A stretch of 37,382 nt of DNA. Origin: Bacteriovoracaceae bacterium. GTDB taxonomy: Bacteria > Bdellovibrionota > Bacteriovoracia > Bacteriovoracales > Bacteriovoracaceae. Position numbers and translations under genes: made by a program. The notes below the pieces were generated by a model that was given only the letters and a program-made list of their open reading frames with translations, was not told the DNA's origin and did no database searches. Of the stretch, positions 16,629 through 24,248 are shown piece by piece. How positions within the stretch are numbered: position 1 is the first letter of the stretch; each line of letters starts with the position of its first letter. The DNA lies in the NCBI GenBank assembly GCA_003245675.1, contig QKCN01000012.1, positions 1 to 37,382 of the forward strand. The letters run 5' to 3'.

Positions 16629-17503
16629 GCTACGGCCGTTCCCAGCTTTACTTTTGTTTCCGCTCCACGCAGTGTACTTTCCAATATATCAGTGGAGGGT
16701 AGCCATCTGCCGGGTTCTCCGAGAACAATGACGGTGGATGCTCCAAAATCAAAATATCCTTTCCGTTCTCCGCGCGTGAAATTTGCTTGCGTATGTTCTT
16801 GAATGATTTTCCCCACACACATCGCTCCAACTTCAATGAAAGCAAGTTTTCCAAAATTTTCTGTTTCTAAGATATTAATCTGTCTTTCATTTTCAAAAAA
16901 TATACTGGGACGCTCCATGAGAGCCAGCATGTTGACGGAGTGGTAGCGGCCATGAAGTCGATAGCTTTTGATCTGTTTGCCTGTGTCTGGGAAGTGAAAA
17001 TAGTGGTAGTCGAGCGGGCAGAGTCTCGCGATAAGCATTGGCCCTCCTTCAAAAGGAGAAATGTCCGATGTGCCCAGCAAAGTCTCTATGTTTACGTTAG
17101 TTCCTTTTAGAGGAAAGTTAAGTTGCCTGTCAGTTTGGGCAAAGCCAAGGTATTTTCCTTCCGCAAATGCCGGCATGTTTTGAGTATTGGAATCAAAGGG
17201 TCTTTGCTGAGGGAGGTATTTTCTGAGAAAAAAATCACGGTAGCTCGTGTAATCCTGTGCTTCAAACTCACTCATGTCAATTTTATATTTTTCAATATCA
17301 TCGGCAATTCTTTTAGCACTGCGGGGACTTTGCTTGTAAAGACCGTACAGGTAGTTAATGGGGCGAGATGAGAAAATTGTTTTGCCCAGAATTTTCCCAA
17401 AAGGATGTTGATAGACGAAGTGCAGAAAGTCTTTGGCGAAGACATCTTCTTCCAGATAGCACTTTTGTTCTCTATCCCAATATTTAAGGCTGCTGTCACT
17501 CAT
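16607..17503 (-). CDS. Phosphatidylserine decarboxylase-like enzyme (variant catalytic residues)
   Basis: 298 residues from the ATG at 17503, which forms an ATGA overlap with the upstream stop and has GGGA 6 bp before it; an ATG 12 bp upstream is possible. Family features: DYHYFHFP (His167, His170), YHSVNMLA, and the C-terminal processing site FGAST with pyruvoyl-forming Ser256. Two positions differ from the usual pattern: the triad Asp of the ADG motif is Glu (FAEG, Glu115), and the residue before Ser256 is Ala instead of Gly. PSD cleaves itself to form a pyruvoyl group, then decarboxylates phosphatidylserine at the inner membrane. Next to a BtaA-like gene, another amino-acid lipid is a possible substrate. 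Confidence 0.85.
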   Translation of the reverse strand: MSDSSLKYWDREQKCYLEEDVFAKDFLHFVYQHPFGKILGKTIFSSRPINYLYGLYKQSPRSAKRIADDIEKYKIDMSEFEAQDYTSYRDFFLRKYLPQQRPFDSNTQNMPAFAEGKYLGFAQTDRQLNFPLKGTNVNIETLLGTSDISPFEGGPMLIARLCPLDYHYFHFPDTGKQIKSYRLHGRYHSVNMLALMERPSIFFENERQINILETENFGKLAFIEVGAMCVGKIIQEHTQANFTRGERKGYFDFGASTVIVLGEPGRWLPSTDILESTLRGAETKVKLGTAVAYSPNKA

Positions 17504-18555
17504 GATCGTTCCCATATTTTGATCTGATAAATTTGCGTTTTTTCTGTCTGAATTAATTTTTCAAAATGAGAATTCATTTCTTGGAGTTTTTCGGGCATTT
17601 GCGCTTCGGGAACCCGGAAATAGAATCTTTCGACGAGGCGTCCTTGGTGATTTAAGGCCGAGCAAAGCATTTGACGATATTTTTGTTCAATTTCGCCGGA
17701 TAAATAGGAGGGGACATCGGAGAGGGAGATAAAGTCAAATGGGCCATACTCTTTCGCTGCATTTAAAAAATTATCGTTGATGTAATGTATTTTAGCCTCC
17801 TGGAGCCCTTGCTTGATGCGCTCAAACCAGGATGCTTGCCCCTCTAGTAGAACTGCCTCGGGATAAGTTATTTTCCCGAGGAGGGTCATTTGCAGCATGA
17901 AGTTTTCTTTAGGGGCATTAAAGTCGAACATGCGCTGAAACATTTGAGCGTAATATTTAAAGTAGCTAATCTTGATGTTTTTTATGGGGTGGCGTCCTTT
18001 ATAGAGAAAGGCATTGAAAAAGGTGGAATTGGCAACGAGAAGTAAAATGAGATTCCAGCGTAGCCAAGGGAGAGGACGGCCCGTTTCAAAATAGTTTTTT
18101 ACTCGCGAAGACATGAGCTTTTCGATATAGCTTGTAATCTTACGCATGAATTTTTCCCAGTTCCCCACGTAAAGAGGAGATTGCCAGGAGGATTGCTGAA
18201 AAAAGTTTTCCCAGTATTTTTTTGCCTTTTCGGAAAGTGCAATTTTTAAGAAGAGAGCTTGGCGTTCCTTGGAAGAGGTCGTTTCACGAGGAGGATAGCC
18301 CCAGAATTGCAAAAATTCTTGATGAGAAAGCGCGCGAATGGATTCGATGCGAAGTTCGGTGAGATAGAGTTGCTCGGAAGATAAATCGACGCAGTAAACC
18401 TCCTTGGGCGAGTGCGCCAAAAGAGGTGTCACGCGGGAGCCACTTCCCGCAATCGTGAGGATCTTTTGCGTGTGCTGAGGAAGAACTCCGCATTCCAGAG
18501 AGCAATCTTCATTGGCGAGAGTATAATTGAGATTACAGAAATATTTTTCTTTCAT
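17500..18555 (-). CDS. BtaA-like (DUF3419) SAM-dependent 3-amino-3-carboxypropyl transferase
   Basis: 351 residues. The N-terminal LNYTLANEDCSLE, Rossmann motif ILTIAGSGSR at 32-41, VYCVDLSSEQLYLTELR with Asp57, and FLQFWGY fit the DUF3419 family, whose characterised member BtaA moves the aminocarboxypropyl group of SAM to diacylglycerol in betaine-lipid synthesis. The middle (100-230) is rich in aromatic and basic residues and could meet the membrane. No BtaB N-methyltransferase lies nearby. It overlaps both neighbours by four bases, so it is coupled to the dikinase and to the PSD-like gene. The acceptor is unknown. Confidence 0.75.
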   Translation of the reverse strand: MKEKYFCNLNYTLANEDCSLECGVLPQHTQKILTIAGSGSRVTPLLAHSPKEVYCVDLSSEQLYLTELRIESIRALSHQEFLQFWGYPPRETTSSKERQALFLKIALSEKAKKYWENFFQQSSWQSPLYVGNWEKFMRKITSYIEKLMSSRVKNYFETGRPLPWLRWNLILLLVANSTFFNAFLYKGRHPIKNIKISYFKYYAQMFQRMFDFNAPKENFMLQMTLLGKITYPEAVLLEGQASWFERIKQGLQEAKIHYINDNFLNAAKEYGPFDFISLSDVPSYLSGEIEQKYRQMLCSALNHQGRLVERFYFRVPEAQMPEKLQEMNSHFEKLIQTEKTQIYQIKIWERS

Positions 18556-21095
18556 TCTTCTTCCTTGTGTATTGTTCCAGTTTCAGCATCCATGATGACA
18601 ATGTCACCTGTTTTGAGAACCTGAGTCGCATTGGCCACGCCGACGATGGTCGGGATGCCTAATTCGCGTCCAATAATGGCCGTATGAGACAGAATGCTGC
18701 CTTTTTCCACAATAAGTCCTGCGGCAATGGTCATCAGAAACACCCAGCCGGGATCAGTCATTGGGGCAACGAGTATTTTATTGCGCACTAGATTGATATT
18801 GTTTCCAATTTCGGGGGTGGCATTGACGACGATCACCTCGGCCCTAATCTGCCCAGAAGAACAAGGTTCTCCCTTTAAAATAGAAGACTCGGTAGAAAGA
18901 GTTAGACCGACAGGATGGGCCTTGTCTCCTTCTAGTGCGTATCTTCCAAGAATTGCCTCTGAAGCAAACTGCAGCTCTTCCTGCTTTCTTTGCGCTACAA
19001 TTTCCTTAAAATTGATTTCGGAAGAACAAAGCTCAGACATTTTGAGATAGAAAACATCGCGTACGCTATCCACTTTTTGTTCCGCATAGAGCTTTTCTCC
19101 TTGCAGGAGACAAATTCTCCTGACAATGCCATAAGCACGGGAGCGGTGGAGACGGAAATTTTCGCGATAGATAATACTTCTCTTGGCCAGATAAAGGACC
19201 AGATTGATAATACTTCTCTTCAAAAATTTGCCATGGAGGGCCGCCTGCAACATCTTTTGAGCTTCGCCTTCAATTCTATTTTCTCTATTTTCGATTTGCT
19301 CCATTGAGGTCGATTGATCGGATGCATATTCTTGAACCACTTTAAGCAGTTCATCTTCGTTTTCACGAAAGGTGATGGATTCAAGCTTGAGCTCACCAAC
19401 ACCCCGATCACCATAGTGATCAATGTGCTTTTGGAAAGATTGACGAAATGTTTCGCTCTCTCCTTCCTCTTTCCAGATCTTTGCTAGCTTGATTAAGGAG
19501 GCGAGCGGGGCAACGCTATCCACGCCGCTGATACCACAAAGAAGCTCATTGAAAAGCTTGGTGCCTTGGGCCGGAGATATCCATGAACTGAGTAGCTTTT
19601 TCAATACTGAAGAGAAGACAAAGGCATAGATGTCATTCAAGAGAGTGATGTCCCAGTTTTTGAAAATGGCGGTGTTAAAGTCTTTTTTATAGTATTCCCA
19701 CAGCGATTCTTTGCTCATCTTTTCGAATTTAAAGTGGTCGCGCCAAAAAGATAAAAAGTAATTCTTGAGCTGTTGGTCCAGCTTTCTCAGGTTGATATCA
19801 AGAAATACAAAATGCAAAAATAGTCTAAGTCCGGGATTGACCAGACGGATGAGGTCGAAAAGAAGATTGCGCTTGCTCCTTGGCGCTAAGCTGGTTCCAA
19901 TCATTTCTTCCCAGACTTTCATGTAAGGGCCAGAGCAAGGAAAACGAAACATCATTTCATACCAACTAGTAAGATTATAGAAAATTCGTCCTCGGTAGTT
20001 ATGAACCAGAGTTCCACTTATCTGGGAGGGGATTTTTTTCATGCCAAGGCGTTTTAGGCAATTGGCAAAGACAGTAGCATAGACGTGTCCCACCACATCC
20101 CAGGTCATAGGGGAGCTGATGCCGGGAAAACTTTCTACAATATTACTGTTGTCGATAATGATTTTTTTCTTGTCCAAGTTGGTGATGGGTCTTGTTTGCA
20201 GAATATGAAGTTTTCCTTCTCGATCAAAGGCCCACTCAATATCTTGAGGCGCTTGGTAGAGTCGCTCAATTTCTTTCCCTTTCTGGGCCAGTTCTTGAAT
20301 CTCCTGAGGCGAAAGGACTGGGCGATCGTTCATTTCAGTGGGCACAGCGCGCGGTCCATCTTTGATCATCGTTTTTTTATGGGCAATTTGTTGTGCTAGG
20401 ACTGCGAGATTTTTTTTGTTGAGAGTGAAGCGATCTGACTCTGCCAAATCCGCCACCACGCCTTCGCCAACCCCATAGGCCGCAACAATAATCAGCTCTT
20501 CTCGTATCTTTTTGACGGGATCGGCCGTGAACATAACTCCTGACTTTTCACTGTCAATCATTTGTTGAATGACAACGGCAACCTTGAGGGAGTCAAGAGG
20601 CTGTTGATTCACCGTTAGGTATTGAATGGCCCGCGCGGTGAAGGCCGACGCCCAACAATATTTAATTTTTTCGATGACGTTCGCAGAGGGGATATAGAGA
20701 AAACTTCTCAACTGGCCCGCAAAGGAGTGAGTGGAAGAGTCTTCGCCCGAGGCAGAAGAACGGATGGCATAAATGTGGCCACCAGTGAGTTGCTCACTTA
20801 ATCCTTCCATTTCAAGTTCTAGGGCCAAAAAGAGTTGCTCGATTCTTTGAGATGCCTCTTCTGATTGAATAAGTTCTTTAGTGTCCAGTGTTTGTAGAAT
20901 TTTTTCAATAGGGGCCTTCAATTGCTGATAGGCTTTTTCAAAAGCTTCTGTGGTGAGACAGAACCATTGAGGGACAGGGAAGCCCGCATTTGACAGTTTA
21001 TAGAGATTGCCCGCTTTGCCGCCCAGCAGTTCTTGCTTTGTGTGCGCCGTATCTGGCCGTAAAAGAATCTCTGGAGTGAGCTTGAGCGGTGACAT
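18552..21095 (-). CDS. PEP synthase / rifampin phosphotransferase-like dikinase
   Basis: 847 residues from the ATG at 21095, preferred because AAGGAT lies just upstream and it leaves a 20-bp gap; a longer frame from 21155 would overlap the previous gene. N-terminal ATP-grasp (about 1-325) shows LGGKAGNL, AIRSSASGEDS, GVMFTADP and ILQTRPI. The C-terminal phosphohistidine domain has GSILSHTAIIGRELGIP with His804. Between them lies a roughly 400-residue domain unlike the PEP-binding barrel of PpsA and more like the acceptor domain of rifampin phosphotransferase (VRDVFYLKMSEL). It probably moves the beta-phosphate of ATP, via His, to an unknown substrate; pyruvate is less likely. Confidence 0.8.
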   Translation of the reverse strand: MSPLKLTPEILLRPDTAHTKQELLGGKAGNLYKLSNAGFPVPQWFCLTTEAFEKAYQQLKAPIEKILQTLDTKELIQSEEASQRIEQLFLALELEMEGLSEQLTGGHIYAIRSSASGEDSSTHSFAGQLRSFLYIPSANVIEKIKYCWASAFTARAIQYLTVNQQPLDSLKVAVVIQQMIDSEKSGVMFTADPVKKIREELIIVAAYGVGEGVVADLAESDRFTLNKKNLAVLAQQIAHKKTMIKDGPRAVPTEMNDRPVLSPQEIQELAQKGKEIERLYQAPQDIEWAFDREGKLHILQTRPITNLDKKKIIIDNSNIVESFPGISSPMTWDVVGHVYATVFANCLKRLGMKKIPSQISGTLVHNYRGRIFYNLTSWYEMMFRFPCSGPYMKVWEEMIGTSLAPRSKRNLLFDLIRLVNPGLRLFLHFVFLDINLRKLDQQLKNYFLSFWRDHFKFEKMSKESLWEYYKKDFNTAIFKNWDITLLNDIYAFVFSSVLKKLLSSWISPAQGTKLFNELLCGISGVDSVAPLASLIKLAKIWKEEGESETFRQSFQKHIDHYGDRGVGELKLESITFRENEDELLKVVQEYASDQSTSMEQIENRENRIEGEAQKMLQAALHGKFLKRSIINLVLYLAKRSIIYRENFRLHRSRAYGIVRRICLLQGEKLYAEQKVDSVRDVFYLKMSELCSSEINFKEIVAQRKQEELQFASEAILGRYALEGDKAHPVGLTLSTESSILKGEPCSSGQIRAEVIVVNATPEIGNNINLVRNKILVAPMTDPGWVFLMTIAAGLIVEKGSILSHTAIIGRELGIPTIVGVANATQVLKTGDIVIMDAETGTIHKEEE

Positions 21096-21115
21096 CTTTA
21101 TCCTTTTAATCTTGT

Positions 21116-22300
21116 TTAGTGGGGGCGAATAAGGAAGATAAGTTTTTCGGTCCATTTGTTTTGACCAAAAATTCTCAACAGCAAATTGGTTATTAAAGAA
21201 TAAAGTGGCGCAATTCGCGAAAGGCGTTTTAATTTTTGCTCAAACTTCTTTGCTGGAATGCCCAGAACACTTTCCACCTTTTGGTAAGGGGAAGCTATTT
21301 GTTTATTTTCTTCAATGCCCTTTTGGATTATTTCTAAGGCCATGTCGCGCTCGATTTTTCCTTCGCGAATATCTACAGAGAGTTCAAAGGCCAGACGTTC
21401 TCCTAGGCCGAGTTGCGTAGCAGCACAAGCAGCCGCTGTTTTGAGTTCGCAATCAAAATGCCCTCTGCGTTGATCATTGCTTGGTCTTTGCCATCCGAGT
21501 TCCCGGGCAATGGTGTTTTTAATCTCTTCTTCATCGTAGGGGTGGAAAACAAAATAATTAACTAGCTCGGGAGTTTGCTCCAGCTCTTGTAATTGCAAAA
21601 GAGAAGGAAGCACGAGTTGCTTTTCGTCCCCCGAGAGGCCCAGATTGCCAAAATAGCGATGAAGCTTGTTGAGGATTTTGGTGGCCTCTTCTTTTTCTTT
21701 GCTGGAGTCAAAGTCTGACAGCCAATTTTGCACGCGTTGTTGGACGTGACTGAGATGAATCTTGGCGAAAAGTTGTCCACGGTCAAGGCCTGTCAGCAGC
21801 TTGGGGATTTTCATATCCACGGCCAATTTGTAGGCAAGGGCCGAGCCAAGAACGGTGGTGCACATATGACAGGGGGAAATATTGGTTGGGAAGTTGAGAT
21901 AACCCCCGATTAATTTTTGTACCAGAGAAGGCGGAAGAGTGATGTACTGGTGGTCGATGCCCAGAGCTTGAACAATGCGTGCGACGTTCTCTTTGGCAAA
22001 ATCATTGGGCATAAAACCGTAGTCTGCAGTTATCGCCAGAACCTTGAGCCCGTAAATCTTTTTGAGGGCATAGGCAACGTAGACTCCGTCTTTCCCTCCC
22101 GACATTCCCACCAAAACATCGTAGGAGAACTTGCCCTTACTCTGCTCCATTTTCTCTTTGAATTGGGCCTGCAGCTCGGGATAGTTTGTTAAGATAGAAG
22201 CTTGCTTGTCCCACTGGCGGCACACATTACATAGACCACTTTGATCAATAATGACCCCAGGTGATTTATCGTTGAGTACACAGCGTTTACAGTATTTCAC
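21116..22300 (-). CDS. PP-loop ATPase, N-acetyl-sugar amidotransferase (WbpG/PseA)-like
   Basis: 394 residues from a GTG at 22300 with AAAGGA 6 bp upstream. The start MKYCKRCVLND with a second CNVC gives a four-Cys zinc site (Cys4, Cys7, Cys24, Cys27) typical of this family. The PP-loop is SGGKDG at 67-72, against the usual SGGKDS, and CHMC at 144-147 is a second Cys pair. Relatives such as WbpG adenylate a sugar carbonyl or carboxyl group for amidation using ammonia from a HisH-like partner; no such partner is visible here. First gene of the four-gene minus-strand operon. Its substrate in a lipid setting is unknown. Confidence 0.75.
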   Translation of the reverse strand: MKYCKRCVLNDKSPGVIIDQSGLCNVCRQWDKQASILTNYPELQAQFKEKMEQSKGKFSYDVLVGMSGGKDGVYVAYALKKIYGLKVLAITADYGFMPNDFAKENVARIVQALGIDHQYITLPPSLVQKLIGGYLNFPTNISPCHMCTTVLGSALAYKLAVDMKIPKLLTGLDRGQLFAKIHLSHVQQRVQNWLSDFDSSKEKEEATKILNKLHRYFGNLGLSGDEKQLVLPSLLQLQELEQTPELVNYFVFHPYDEEEIKNTIARELGWQRPSNDQRRGHFDCELKTAAACAATQLGLGERLAFELSVDIREGKIERDMALEIIQKGIEENKQIASPYQKVESVLGIPAKKFEQKLKRLSRIAPLYSLITNLLLRIFGQNKWTEKLIFLIRPH

Positions 22301-22477
22301 TTATTTTCCTTTAGTAATATGGGTACCTATCGGTAGAGGGGGGAGAGATTTTAGAATAAAGCGAGGGTAAACTTAATATACCGTAGTCTGATCATGGAAC
22401 TCGGATATTAATAGACAATTCCTGAAAAAAGATTACTGATTGGTACATTTAGATAAGAGGCATTGTGGTAGGTGACA

Positions 22478-23989
22478 TCATTGGGGAGGAAGCCAAACTC
22501 TCCAGGTATTAAAGCTTGTTGCTTGAAATTGATAGTTTGGGTGGGATTTTTTCAAGTAGTGGTACATACTTCTGGTGCCAAGAATAATAAAATCTCTATG
22601 CCTATCCAAAAAATCCTTTAATTCAACAATATGAGAGTCATTGATATGCTTTTTAAAAGCGGTCATAGCCTGATAATCTTGAGTTTCGTTGAGAATATTG
22701 CTGCCTACAGCTTTGTTCCAGTCGAGTCCAAGATAAAGTCTTTCTTTTAAATTTTCAGGGGCATAGTACTTTGCCTCTAAATAGGCATGAGGCTCATCTA
22801 TTAAAACAGGTATATCTGATGGGATATATGCTAGCCAGAATGAAGGATTTGAGGCCGAATTTCCATGCGGAATTTGACCTCGATAAAATTGGAAGAAGAG
22901 CATACCAACAAAAGCACAAAATATTATTTTAAAGACAATCGACTTTTTGAGATTCTCAGAAAGCAGTAGAGAAATAATATTTGCGTAAAAAATAGCTATT
23001 CCGAGAATTGAAAGAATCAGGTAGCGAGCAAGAAAAGCGGGAGTTAAAAATTGCGCCCCAACCCAAATGATCCCAGGAAGCAGATATAACAAAATGGCCG
23101 TACCATTCAGATTAAAGAGCTTTTTGAAAGTAAAAAAGCTAGACCAAACCTCCTGCTTTTTCAGTATTTGAGCTCCTTTCCAAGCTAACACTAGGGATAT
23201 AAAAGAAAATAGGAAATAGGAGTTTTGTGAAAAATCTATGTCATAGAGATTTTTAAGATCTCCCCAACTTGGACGAGGAATCCAATAGTGAGGGTACCTT
23301 AGTTCGTTTTGAATAAGGAAAGAAGGGATAAAAGGAATGAACATCAGCCAGCCGGAAAGGGAGGAAAGATAATACCAATATCTCAATTGCTTTTTTCTTA
23401 GATCACTTAAAATGGTTCCCCCCAAAAAGATGAGACTATAGAGAAAACCAAAAGGGTGTATAAGGGGCAAAACTCCATGAGCCCCAAAAAGACAAGCAGC
23501 CTTCTTAAAAGAGAATAGGTTATCACTTTTAAATTTTGCCGTAATGAATAATAAAAGCGCCCCCCCCATAAGGAACATGCCATAGAATCGCGCTTCTGAA
23601 TTCTGATATAAAATGAGAGGGGTGGTTAAAAAAACATAGGGAACTGCAGCAGTTGCAGCATAAAATCCTTTTTCACGCTGCAAGGTTATCCAGGTCAGTA
23701 TGAAAGCGATGCAAACTCCAAGGCAGGAAAACAATCGCATTGAAAGCGCTGAAACCCAAAAAATTTTACCAAAGAACCACATCAAAATGAAGTAGAGATA
23801 GTGACCACCATTAACCTTATCTAAAGTAAAGTCTAGCATCTGAGAAAATGTTGGCAAAGTTGTAGGATAATAGGTCAGCAACTCATCAAACCATAGATAC
23901 TTACCACGAGAGTTACTGATGCAATTTAAAACGAGTAAACATAAACAAAAAACAGGGATAACTGCTCGAATTAGTTTTTTTAGCATCAT
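22478..23989 (-). CDS. GT-C membrane glycosyltransferase (GT39/PMT-like)
   Basis: 503 residues with about ten to twelve membrane helices and a soluble C-terminal domain (about 375-503). The first periplasmic loop contains WFDELLTYYP, with the Asp-Glu pair of GT39/ArnT-type enzymes, and an aromatic loop NSEARFYGM follows, typical of this group. They transfer sugar from a polyprenyl phosphate donor on the outer face of the inner membrane. The coding sequence is visibly more AT-rich than its neighbours, which could mean recent gain. It stands alone between a terminator and a 177-bp gap (22301-22477) that must hold the promoter of the PP-loop operon; I see no strong promoter there. Confidence 0.75.
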   Translation of the reverse strand: MMLKKLIRAVIPVFCLCLLVLNCISNSRGKYLWFDELLTYYPTTLPTFSQMLDFTLDKVNGGHYLYFILMWFFGKIFWVSALSMRLFSCLGVCIAFILTWITLQREKGFYAATAAVPYVFLTTPLILYQNSEARFYGMFLMGGALLLFITAKFKSDNLFSFKKAACLFGAHGVLPLIHPFGFLYSLIFLGGTILSDLRKKQLRYWYYLSSLSGWLMFIPFIPSFLIQNELRYPHYWIPRPSWGDLKNLYDIDFSQNSYFLFSFISLVLAWKGAQILKKQEVWSSFFTFKKLFNLNGTAILLYLLPGIIWVGAQFLTPAFLARYLILSILGIAIFYANIISLLLSENLKKSIVFKIIFCAFVGMLFFQFYRGQIPHGNSASNPSFWLAYIPSDIPVLIDEPHAYLEAKYYAPENLKERLYLGLDWNKAVGSNILNETQDYQAMTAFKKHINDSHIVELKDFLDRHRDFIILGTRSMYHYLKKSHPNYQFQATSFNTWRVWLPPQ

Positions 23990-24005
23990 CAGTAAACCCT
24001 AAAAT

Positions 24006-24037
24006 AAAAAGAGCAACTTCAATGAGTTGCTCTTTTT
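24006..24037. terminator. Rho-independent terminator after the CAU tRNA
   Basis: GAGCAACT (24011-24018) pairs perfectly with AGTTGCTC (24025-24032) around a 6-base loop, flanked by A5 and T5 that extend the stem. The symmetry would work on both strands, but its position fits ending the minus-strand tRNA transcript. It lies just before the glycosyltransferase gene start. Confidence 0.85.
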
Positions 24038-24060
24038 ATTTTATAAGACAAATCTTTTTT

Positions 24061-24137
24061 TGGTAGCGAGAGGCGGAATTGAACCGCCGACCTACGGGTT
24101 ATGAATCCGTCGCTCTCACCAACTGAGCTACCTCGCC
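24061..24137 (-). tRNA. tRNA-Met (CAT anticodon), elongator type
   Basis: 77 bases on the minus strand including an encoded 3' CCA. The cloverleaf folds: acceptor GGCGAGG/TCTCGCT with G-U at both ends, D-stem GCTC/GAGC, anticodon loop TTCATAA, and T-arm GGCGG/CCGCC with TTCAATT. A31 opposite C39 is a mismatch closing the anticodon loop. CAT could also be the lysidine-modified tRNA-Ile2, and tilS is the next gene, but A5-U68 in the acceptor stem fits elongator Met better than Ile2, which in E. coli has C4-G69 and C5-G68. Confidence 0.88.
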
Positions 24138-24150
24138 AAAAAGTATCATT

Positions 24151-24179
24151 ACCTTAATGGAATCAGTGGCTTTAGTCAA
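24151..24179 (-). promoter_or_regulatory. Sigma70-type promoter of the tRNA
   Basis: On the minus strand TTGACT (24179-24174), 17-bp spacer, TAAGGT (24156-24151), about 14 bp before the tRNA 5' end. The -35 matches five of six consensus bases. Confidence 0.6.
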
Positions 24180-24213
24180 TTAGCTTTTTTAAGAAAAATT
24201 TTCATTAAAATCG

Positions 24214-24239
24214 TTCTCATTTGGGCCCTAAAATGAGAA
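24214..24239 (+). promoter_or_regulatory. Perfect 9-bp inverted repeat just upstream of tilS
   Basis: TTCTCATTT (24214-24222) and AAATGAGAA (24231-24239) around an 8-base GC-rich loop GGGCCCTA. The repeat ends 9 bp before the tilS ATG and overlaps a possible weak -10 (TAAAAT at 24229-24234). There is no T-run, so it looks like an operator or a leader hairpin rather than a terminator. Confidence 0.5.
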
Positions 24240-24248
24240 AAATATTGG

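Noticed and set aside
18552-21095. Plain phosphoenolpyruvate synthase (ppsA)
   Set aside because: The ATP-grasp and His domains fit, but the large middle part does not look like the PpsA PEP/pyruvate barrel, and the His motif (LSHTAI) is closer to rifampin phosphotransferase-type dikinases.
21096-21155. Longer start for the dikinase at 21155
   Set aside because: It would overlap the PP-loop gene by 40 bp; the ATG at 21095 has AAGGAT close upstream and begins with a family-like N-terminus.
24061-24137. tRNA-Ile2 (CAU) as substrate of the adjacent tilS
   Set aside because: The acceptor stem has A5-U68 rather than the C4-G69 and C5-G68 pairs of E. coli Ile2, so elongator Met is more likely; not fully excluded.
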